From contig CM070570.1 of the NCBI GenBank assembly GCA_036346355.1, positions 1,984,001-2,048,000 on the forward strand: a DNA stretch of 64,000 nucleotides. Reading direction: 5' to 3'. A program made the translations under genes and the position numbers. How positions within the stretch are numbered: position 1 is the stretch's first letter; every line of letters starts with the position of its first letter. This document shows positions 56,496 to 64,000 of the stretch, piece by piece. Source of the DNA: Rhipidocladum racemiflorum (Eukaryota > Streptophyta > Magnoliopsida > Poales > Poaceae). The notes under the pieces were generated by a model, which saw only the letters and a list, made by a program, of their open reading frames with translations, searched no databases and was not told the origin of the DNA.

Positions 56496-57613
56496 TGTCA
56501 GCGTCCTAGCCAACAGGCACCTCCGGATCAGGTGCTTATAAGGTTCTAACGGGGGGCTTTAGGTGTGATCGCCGAAGGAAGTAAGGTGGACGGGATGAGG
56601 TAGAGCTCAGAGGAATGGGGACGCTAGGGTTTGCCCAGGTTCGGGCCCTCCGAAGAGTAACAGCCCTAGTCCTGCTTTTCTTTGTATTGCTTGGGTTCCT
56701 CTTTGAGAGTATCAAACCTCCCAGAAGCCAACCCCTCTTCCATGCACCCTGCCCCCTTTTATACTCGGGCTCACGGGGGCGCATGAGAGGCTTACATTGC
56801 TAGCCACCATCATTACGCTGACAAGGGCGCATTTAATGCACAGGTCCCTGTTCTTACATCTCATTATTACCCGCCGCAGCCGTCACACCCCTGCCTCGGG
56901 CCTTACGTCCGCCAACGCTACCTGCCTGGCCGTGGGGTAAGGTCTTTGTCGTGGTTTCATACACCATTAATGCACGCCTGGGGAAGACGCGCCGCCATAC
57001 TGCATTCTTCACGCTTTACATTTAATGCGCACGATTCGCATTAAATGCCCTTGACCTAGGCGCTGCAGCCTCGGGGGCGGACGCCAGGAGGGTGGCCTGC
57101 ATGCCACCTGTCTGGTGGGCGACCACCTCGCTGGCCACCCGGGGGCATGGTCTGCCTGCCACGCGCCCCTTGGGCGACCACCTTCCCGGGCGCCCGGTGG
57201 TGTGGCCTGATCGCCACCTGTCCACTGGGCGACCACCGTCTTGGGCGCCCAGGGGTGTGGCCTGATCGCCACCTGTCCACTGGGCGACCACCGTCTTGGG
57301 CGCCCAGGGGTGTGGCCTGACCGCCACCTGTCCACTGGGCGACCACCTTCTTGGGCGCCCAGGGGAGTGGCCTGATCGCCACCTGTCCGCTGGGCGACCA
57401 CTTTCTTGGGCGCCCAGGGGTGCGGCCTGATTGCCACCTGTCCGCTGGGCAACCACCTTCTTGGGCGCCAGGTGTGGCTCGACGCCACATCGCCCACCGG
57501 GCGACCATGTCGAGGAAGCTGCCGCTGCGGCGTGCGGCGGGGACGCACCTTGCCCGACCGGTGATCTCTTCTACTGCGGGGGAGTGGGGACCCTGTCGTA
57601 AAATACGCCGACA
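56496..57613 (-). mobile_element. Solo LTR, 1.1 kb, GTAGT TSD
   Basis: The sequence begins TGTCAGCGTCC and ends TACGCCGACA, so its termini are inverted repeats (TGTCAGCG/TGTCGGCG). GTAGT flanks it at 56491-56495 and 57614-57618. A TATAAAA reads on the minus strand at 56763-56757, so the LTR is oriented leftward. Nearly half of it is a 55-bp minisatellite. No internal retrotransposon genes are present. Confidence 0.85.
57096..57510. repeat. 55-bp GC-rich minisatellite, about 7-8 units
   Basis: The phrase GGGCGACCACCNTCTTGGGC recurs every 55 bp, followed by GCCCAGGGGTGTGGCCTG and ATCGCCACCTGTCC. The middle copies are nearly identical and the outer ones diverged. Because 55 is not a multiple of three, all frames read through as similar Arg/Pro/Gly-rich sequence, which creates long false open frames on the minus strand. 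Confidence 0.92.
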
Positions 57614-58799
57614 GTAGTGTTGCATATTCCAAGTATAACCGTACATCCACAAGTGCTGGGATTGGGCAGCCTTAACCTATTAAGTTATTTGAAACTAGTT
57701 TTGCACATTGGAAGGCTGGAGTAGTACAAGCTGTAAATCCTTTCGTGTTTGCTTGTTCGGGGCTACCACATGGACTTGTGGGTAAATGCATACCTGTGCA
57801 ACGGTGTACGCCTGGCTATGAGAAGAAGCAGCTAATATTTTACTTGAGCCAACAACTCCACATTATTCTTACTTCATTATTATTTTGCTTCTACCATAGT
57901 CGGGGTTTCATGTTACTGGGCTGGTGCAAAGCTAGATTTGAATAATCGAACGGTTTCGTTATGAACTCTCTACGGGCACACCAAAGGAAGTGTGTCTAAT
58001 AACGTTTGCATAAAGGGAGAACATATCTTGTGGGTAAAACTGTACACCTCTGCAGAATGTAAAACTAATCGATTAGCCGTATCCACGATCATGGATAACT
58101 TGGTGAACTGACACTAGTTAGATGTTTGATACTTTGAATTGGTGAGTCTGTCTTCAGATATTACTTCATATATTGAGAATGGACGTCTTAATACTCACAA
58201 AGGGCTGTGAATAATTTGTTACATTTCATTCACGAAGGAATGTGAGTCATTTCTTACAATTATGTTATTCTCACTACTTTTATATTTACATACTTGTTAT
58301 TTAATTTATCTGTCAAATTTCTTTTACAAGTCTTCGGTTTCAATTTACTATTCAGTATTTATAATTTAATTTGGCTGTAAAATAAGATTAACCGTAGAAG
58401 ACTTACTCTAGGATCAGCCTGCATTTCAAACACTCAACCCAAGTCTTGCTGAGTACGAAATGTACTCACCTTTGCTATATTATTGTTTTTAGGTGAAAAC
58501 TAGGATATTTCTACAGACATTTACCTTGACGCAAAACACGTATTTGTTAGCGATAATTCTTCCTAAGGTTTATCTTGTCAGTTGCCTGCGGGTTATGTGG
58601 CAAACTACAAGAAATTTATTTGTTTTGCTATATTTAGTCGACCTCATCGATCATATTGTATCAATACTTCCACTGTAATAAAATATGAAACTTTTGTATG
58701 GTTGTGATTTCAAATTGTGTTTATGCTTGCTAGCTACTGATCATGGGACTAGCATAATATGCGCATTAGAACCTTTCTTTTATGTTGCACCCTAGCATA

Positions 58800-58852
58800 A
58801 AAGGGAGGGTATCACAGATGGGCCGGTATGGAAAGCCAGATCTGTAGTAGTG
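58800..58852. mobile_element. CACTA right-end fragment
   Basis: The stretch ends CTGTAGTAGTG and reads inward CACTACTACAGATCTGGC, with TATCACAGATGGGCCGG just inside. No left end is visible. Confidence 0.45.
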
Positions 58853-58867
58853 GTATTTTATTTGAAT

Positions 58868-60327
58868 TTGGTTGCTTTTTGTGTGTAGATTTTGGAAAGT
58901 CCGAGGAGTACCCGAGCCACGTCTTTGAGCAGCCACCCGTCGAACCAGGCAAGTCACACCCTATTGATCACGTTGATCCCAGTTTCTAAATTTGAAATTT
59001 GTATTTAAATTATTGCATGAATAATTTTTATGAATATTATTTTTGTCCCAGTTTAAAATTGATAGTTATACCCAGAATTGTTATGCCACGTTTAAAATTT
59101 GAATCCCGATGCCATTGTAACTTTAAAAAAATGTTAATTATTATATGTTGATACTTAGAAATTGCTTAGACATTCTTATAACTGAACTTAGGCAATTTTT
59201 AGAAATTTGTGCCAAAATAATATTCTATTAAAATGAGAGTTATGATTTTAGTATTATTTGGAAATGATATGGTTAAAATAAAAATGTAATTTTGGTCGGG
59301 CGAGAAATGGTTGAGAAGTGGTGTGGTTATGGTTCTGGGTTTGTTGAAAGTCTCACCTAGTCAATTAAGGACCGACTGAGTTTCGCTGAATGTAAAAGCC
59401 TAACTATACTACCACAAGTCTAAAATAGGACAGACCTGGCTAGCCGTACTAAAATATACCATGAACAATCATGCCATTTGGTGGTAGTGGTGCGGTGAAA
59501 TCTAGCGTGAGGTTACCACTTTGACGCAAGAGGAGATTTCTGGCTAGAGGGATTCTTTCAGCGGTGAAACCTTAGTGGGCATGACTACATGGATGGATTT
59601 TTATAGGGGTCTTGTCGTGATTTTCTCTGTCGCACACCAAAGGAAGTGTGTTGGTGCAAAGGGATGATCATGTCTTGTGGGTAAAGTTGTACAACCTCTA
59701 CAGAGCATAAAACTAATCGATTAGTTGTGCTTGTAGTTATGGGTATGCCGAACAAGCCATTCACTTATTAGATTTTGGTAATTTTAAAATTGAGTTTAGA
59801 AAAACGATGTTGGGATGGAGAGAGTCCATCATGGAAAAATTTAGATAGATTCAGGAGGGATTCCTTAGTTGAAAATATTTAAAAATATTTTTAAAAAAAA
59901 TTATGCAATTTAAAATTACTTAAAATATTTTGAAAAATTGCTACTTTATACTAAAATCAACTATACAACTTTTCTTTATAACTTTTACATTAATATTGCT
60001 TTTTTCAGTGTGATTTGCTGAGTATGTTTGTACTCACCCTGACTTAATCTGCTGCTTTAGAGGAGTTCTTCGATGGTGAGGACCAATTGGACTAGGTCAC
60101 ATCCCAATCGATTGCCTGTGGCAACTTTATTGACTTTTCTACTGTTCTTTATTTCTATTGCCTTTATTTATTTGTTGGTCTGCGTGCCATTTGTTTTGTA
60201 ACTTTGGATAATTAAGTATAATTGGATATGCTATGATTTCACTTCTACTGTGTGTACTAGCTGTTTCTGGACTAGTATAGGATACACAGAGGAATTCGGA
60301 AGTATTTTTTCGGGGTCTGACACTTAG
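58868..60327. mobile_element. Decayed gypsy-type LTR remnant
   Basis: It shares ACCAGGCAAGTCACACCC, ATTGATCACGTTGATCCC and GTCTTGTGGGTAAAGTTGTA with the 2.6-kb LTR region and the 58-kb remnant, in the same order. It ends TTTCGGGGTCTGACA, a plausible LTR terminus. The 5' end and a target duplication are not found. Confidence 0.5.
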
Positions 60328-60383
60328 TTTACTAGGAATTGCAAAGTGGGTCTGAAGACTTGGGGTGTGGCACGGCTCGCCCA

Positions 60384-60742
60384 GGGTTCACAAAACCGCG
60401 GTAAATCGGTTGAAGACCACAATTTTCGACTGTATCGAGCCGGTTTGACAGCTAAAACTGGTCGGTAAACTGGTAAAATTTTAAAAATTCAAAAAAAAAT
60501 GCGATAGCAACCACTAGGTTTTCAATCAAAATCGATCGATTTTCTATCAAAAACATGTGGCAGTGCCATGGGAGTCAGCACCCGGTCATCCTCTGGTCGA
60601 TTTTCGGTCAAAACCAACTGGTTTTCGGTGATATTTTTCTTCATAAATTTTGAATTCGTAACCCTTCGATTTTTGACGATTTTCAGTAATTTTTATCTCG
60701 ATATTTTTGAATGGTTTTTTCGGTATTGATATTGTTAACCCC
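60384..60742. mobile_element. Probable hAT-type miniature element
   Basis: Ends are AGGGTTCACAAAACCG at the left and GGGGTTAACAATATC read inward from the right. The interior has repeated GGTTTTCGGT and ATTTTCGGTC words. Flanks TCGCCCAG and CGGCCCAG resemble a diverged 8-bp duplication. Confidence 0.5.
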
Positions 60743-60981
60743 GGCCCAGCTATGATCAACTAATACCCATTGTTTTGAGAGTTGAGTTGAGTCGTTTCAA
60801 ATCAGGTAAGGGGTCACAGCAACATGACAAGGAATGGCCGATTTTGGATGTGATCTGACTTGACTCATGAGAGATATGGTGATTGCCGGCTTCCATGTTG
60901 ATGCGATGCATGCGTGCATATCTTCGTTGAGCAGAGAATAGCCACCCCATTTCGTCACATGGGGATATATATATATATATA
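60743..60981. other. Short intergenic stretch ending in a TA microsatellite
   Basis: No gene recognised; a TA-repeat run lies at about 60966-60981. Confidence 0.5.
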
Positions 60982-61632
60982 GGAAAATAGTTTCGTACCC
61001 CTGGGAGTACGTACTCCCATTCTCAGTATACCGCTTAAATGATGTTATTATACCTCTTTATCATTTTGAGTATACTCTAATACTGATTATAAGATACTTC
61101 AAAGTGAGTTTCACGAAAAATTTCATCAAAGTCCACCCTTTGTAGCATAATTTGTTTATATACTCTTTTTATATATGAAAAATGGTATACAACAAAAAAT
61201 AAAGAGCTCTAATGAAGTTTTTTCAATAATATCGCATTGTAGTATCTTAGAATTATTACTCCCTCCGTCCCAGTATATAGGGCATATTAGTTTTCAAATT
61301 TTGTCCCAAAATATAGGGCACCAAATCAATTTAGTCCCAAATCTTCCAAACTTACCCCTCCATTGTGTCTCTTAGTTTGTTGTAACCTTGTAGGTAATTA
61401 ATCAGTTAGCATTGAATTGCACGGTAACCGAAGAGAACTAATAGGGGTAATATAGGTATAAACTTGTTTGCATGGCTCTGTATTGGTCTTGGTGAAACAA
61501 ATTATACGCCCTATATACTGGGACGGAGGGAGTATTAGAGTATACTGCAAGTGATAAATGAGTATAATACATTCGTTTAAGTGGTATACTGGAGGTGGGA
61601 GTACGTACTCCCAAGAGTACAGAAAAGGTTTC
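60982..61632. mobile_element. Miniature element inserted in a TA repeat, hosting a Stowaway
   Basis: Terminal inverted repeats of about 60 bp read GGAAAATAGTTTCGTACCCC at the left and GAAACCTTTTCTGTACTCTT inward from the right, then both continue GGGAGTACGTACTCCCA and CAGTATACC. It sits in an (AT)n tract, so the target duplication cannot be sized. Without the nested Stowaway it is about 375 bp. Confidence 0.75.
61259..61532. mobile_element. Young Stowaway MITE, TA TSD
   Basis: TA flanks at 61257-61258 and 61533-61534. Both ends read CTCCCTCCGTCCCAGTATAT followed by AGGGC with no mismatch, which suggests a recent insertion. It is nested in the element at 60982-61632. Confidence 0.92.
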
Positions 61633-61956
61633 ATATATATATATATATATATATATGCATGCAATTAATTATACGAGCAGGGAAAGAATATTATAATAAC
61701 ATTACAATCACTCCGAGATGAGGGGAAATGAATTTCGAGTTTTGGCCGTGGTTGATTAATTTGTAACTCCTCGATCGAAGCTATATTAGCCAGGTTGCCA
61801 CCAGAGATTATATATTGTTGGCCCCAGATTTGGTTGGTCGCGAACAGCTTTGGGTCACTAAACTGAAAAATTAATTGTGACGTGCGCGTGATCGATGTAG
61901 TCATCATCGTCAAAGAGCGAGCGTTCGTTTCGTGGAATCAAAATACATCGATAAAG
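61633..61956. other. Intergenic, no gene recognised
   Basis: A TA-repeat run (61633-61656) and then mixed sequence. Short minus-strand open frames have no recognisable features. Confidence 0.5.
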
Positions 61957-61959
61957 TAA

Positions 61960-63007
61960 GGCCCTGTTTATTTCAGTTTTGGATTGTAGAAAGCTGCTTT
62001 TAAAAACTGGTGTTTGCACCAAAATTCGGCATGTATTAAATCGGTCTGAAACGGAAAGGAAGTATTCGTATGAAAAGAAATCGGTAAACGAATCGGAAAA
62101 GGAATCCGTTTCTAAAAAGGAAAGGAAATCCGATTAGAGGCCGATACGGATAAACGGATCGTATCCATGTACAACTCGGATCGGCCAGGTGTGTTATAAA
62201 AGGGGGTAGACGTCAAGCGAAAAAGGAATCAATCCAACAACACACATCTACTTTTTACAAGCTTTTCTTTTACATTATTTTAGCTTCATAGATCTCTCTG
62301 CAAGTCGACGGAATCAACATAGTTGCGCATCGCCGATTGTTGATTTTGGCCGATTTCACCCAGGTTTGATCTGCTTCATTTTTGTTGCGCATCGCCTTCC
62401 CGAAGCCGATTTTGCCTTGTATCCGGATCGATTGTAACCAGTTGATCTAGTTATCTCCTAATCGGTTCTTGCCGACTAGTGAAAAGCCGATAGATCCTTG
62501 TTTATCAGCTTTGATCAAATTACAAACTCTACCTTGTCAATTTCAGGTCAAATTGACTGGCACGCTCTGCAAACCCGGCGTTTGTCTTGTGTGTTCGAGG
62601 CCGAAAACCCTCCTTCACGTTTTTTGCGCGAACAACTGGAAGGTCAACAAACAGAAAGTTTTCAATCTGGATTGTAATAATCTGGAGGCCAGATTGTAGC
62701 AATCCCACAATCCACTTTGGAGGAGTTTTTCTCAGCTTTTTTTTTTTTTTGGCAAAAGACCACAATACACATCCAACTTCAGTGAAAATTACCCACCATT
62801 TGTCCCCCACTGTTCACACAAACTTTTCAACTTATAATTGAGGGTATCACAGACTTTTGCCAAGTAGAAATAGCAATCCAGACACACTATAATCTAGATT
62901 GCCAAACAGCCATCAGCATTTCAACCTTCAGCTTTTAACAATCCAGCTTTTACAATCCAGATTTTAAAAGCTGCTTTCTACAATCCCCAGCTGAAACAAA
63001 CAGGACC
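61960..63007. mobile_element. Tourist-like element split by a solo LTR, TAA TSD
   Basis: TAA flanks both sides (61957-61959 and 63008-63010). Ends are GGCCCTGTTTATTTCAG at the left and GGTCCTGTTTGTTTCAG read inward from the right, followed on both sides by GGATTGTAGAAAGC and GCTTTTAAAA. Without the inner LTR it is about 419 bp. Such ends and a TAA target fit Tourist-type PIF/Harbinger derivatives. Confidence 0.85.
62011..62634 (+). mobile_element. Solo LTR, 624 bp, ACTGG TSD
   Basis: The sequence begins TGTTTGCACC and ends TTGCGCGAACA, with ACTGG at 62006-62010 and 62635-62639. A TATAAAA at 62195-62201 gives plus-strand orientation. It lies inside the Tourist-like element, so it inserted later. 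No internal genes are present. Confidence 0.85.
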
Positions 63008-63010
63008 TAA

Positions 63011-63378
63011 GCCTAATCGGATCCATTAATTAGACTCTAAATTAAAAACGTACTGCATGCATGAGAGGCCGGGCGGCGAATTTAATCCAATCCTTTTTCG
63101 GCACGTTGTGAAATGTATGCCGCACAAAGGTACGGACCGATCCATTACATGGAATGATCGATATATGCACGCATGGTCGCAGTCAAAGGCGATCCATCTA
63201 GAGATAAAGCCTTTCCGTTTCCTTTGGAGGCTCTTTAGTAATTCGATTGGAACACGCCTGTCCAATCTGACATTCGATCTGCAAATCAAGAGGAGGCACT
63301 CATGTCTTGGCATGCTACGTACTGTATCTCCCGCAGCTAGCAATATATTGATCCATCGATGAAAGAATTTTCTTTTAC
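63011..63378. other. Intergenic, no gene recognised
   Basis: Open frames of about 100-124 codons overlap on opposite strands; neither has a recognisable domain. Confidence 0.45.
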
Positions 63379-63379
63379 G

Positions 63380-63770
63380 ATAATATCTTTTTTTATTCAA
63401 ATTGCAAAAATATATCTCAATTCAAAAAAATTACAAAAATATACATGTCGCCATTTCAATTGGTGACAGAGACTGTTTTTGTCGCGGATTGAATTTGACC
63501 GACGGATTATTATTTTGTCGTGGATTCGTTTAGTTGACAAGTTAAGGTCTCTGTCGCCATTTCAATTGGTGACAGCGACTGTTTTTGTCGCGGATTGAAT
63601 TTGACCGACAGATTATTTTGTCGTGGATTCATTTAGTCGACAAGTTAAGGTCTCTATCGTCATTTGAATTGGCGACATGCCTCTATCGCCAATTTAAATG
63701 GCGACAGAGGTATATTTTTGTAATTTTTTTGAATAGAAGTATAATTTTGCAATTTGAATAAAAAACGATA
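63380..63770. mobile_element. Fold-back miniature element with internal duplication
   Basis: Terminal inverted repeats of about 70 bp share TTTTTTTATTCAAATTGCAAAA, TTCAAAAAAATTACAAAAAT and ATAC at both ends. Inside, TGTCGCCATTTCAATTGGTG and TGTCGCGGATTGAATTTGAC occur twice, about 105 bp apart, and TCGCCATTT also appears inverted near the right. The style resembles non-autonomous Mutator elements, but no target duplication was resolved. Confidence 0.65.
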
Positions 63771-64000
63771 TTAATTTTTAAAAAAATTCCTGAATTGTGA
63801 GTGCAAAAAAGAGAGAGTTCAAATTCTATCTAGTCTTATTACGTTTGCACACATCTCTGAAAACTAGATTAATTCAAACACATACATATCCATATATATA
63901 GCATATGAGCTTAATTGCCTAAAACAAGATATATAGCACAGTAGTTATACACGTATTATACATCAGAGCAGGTTTATGACAAATGGTTCAATTATCTTTC
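63771..64000. other. Window end, AT-rich, nothing recognised
   Basis: No gene or element ends are visible. Confidence 0.5.

Larger units (their letters stand above)
55965..58700. mobile_element. Decayed gypsy-type LTR hosting a younger solo LTR
   Basis: Sequence on both sides of the inserted LTR belongs together: CACCTTAAGGACCGAACGTAGT before it continues as GTTGCATATTCCAAGTATAAC after it. Shared phrases with the 2.6-kb LTR and with the 59-kb remnant are GCAAGGCAAGCACTC, AAAGGAAGTGTG and ATCTTGTGGGTAAA. The outer ends are not defined. Confidence 0.5.

Noticed and set aside
57009..57652. Three minus-strand open frames of 144-213 codons
   Set aside because: They are translations of the 55-bp minisatellite in different frames; the repeated protein sequence follows from the DNA repeat.
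1..64000. CRISPR arrays, bacterial operons, prophage or defence islands
   Set aside because: The window is plant nuclear DNA with spliced genes and plant transposons; no repeat-spacer array or bacterial gene layout is present.

Overview
The window is nuclear DNA from a grass (Poaceae). It is dominated by transposable elements and holds two ordinary multi-exon genes. The grass assignment is an inference. It rests on GC-rich first exons with long AT-rich introns, on many Stowaway-, Tourist-, Mutator-, hAT- and CACTA-type miniature elements, and on solo LTRs. I cannot fix the species from the sequence alone.

Layout. 0-7 kb: a non-autonomous hAT element, then a PIF/Harbinger element that encodes both a transposase and its Myb/SANT partner. 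7-20 kb: miniature elements (two Mutator-type, one Tourist-type), a broken LINE, a three-level nest (solo LTR in a Stowaway in a CACTA-like element), and two short CACTA elements carrying RNA polymerase III gene-like sequences. 21-26 kb: a gene fragment, then a five-exon receptor-like cytoplasmic kinase gene. 26-36 kb: repeated Stowaway copies, a second copy of the 143-bp Mutator-type miniature element, a 2.6-kb solo LTR and a dense cluster of ACGT-core sites. 36-45 kb: an 8.8-kb Mutator-like element (MULE) with terminal repeats and a 10-bp target duplication; it holds a decayed transposase, a GRF-zinc-finger relic and tandem arrays. 45-50 kb: a complete five-exon type I mannose-6-phosphate isomerase gene. 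The MULE ends about 380 bp upstream of its start codon. 50-64 kb: more retrotransposon remnants, two further solo LTRs, a compound CT microsatellite, a 55-bp minisatellite and several miniature elements.

The two host genes have no evident joint pathway. The kinase is probably a membrane-associated signalling enzyme without an ectodomain. The isomerase is a cytosolic sugar-phosphate enzyme that supplies mannose for GDP-mannose, ascorbate and glycan synthesis. Most other sequence is best read as nested insertions. I could date several by relative order because element ends and target-site duplications (TSDs) are visible. Solo LTRs are complete with TSDs, which indicates active loss of retrotransposons by LTR-LTR recombination.

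The most unusual observation is at 17.3-20.3 kb. Two neighbouring non-autonomous CACTA elements with perfect 3-bp TSDs each carry a Pol III gene-derived sequence on the minus strand: a near full-length 5S rRNA-like sequence in one and a tRNA-like A-box/B-box unit in the other.
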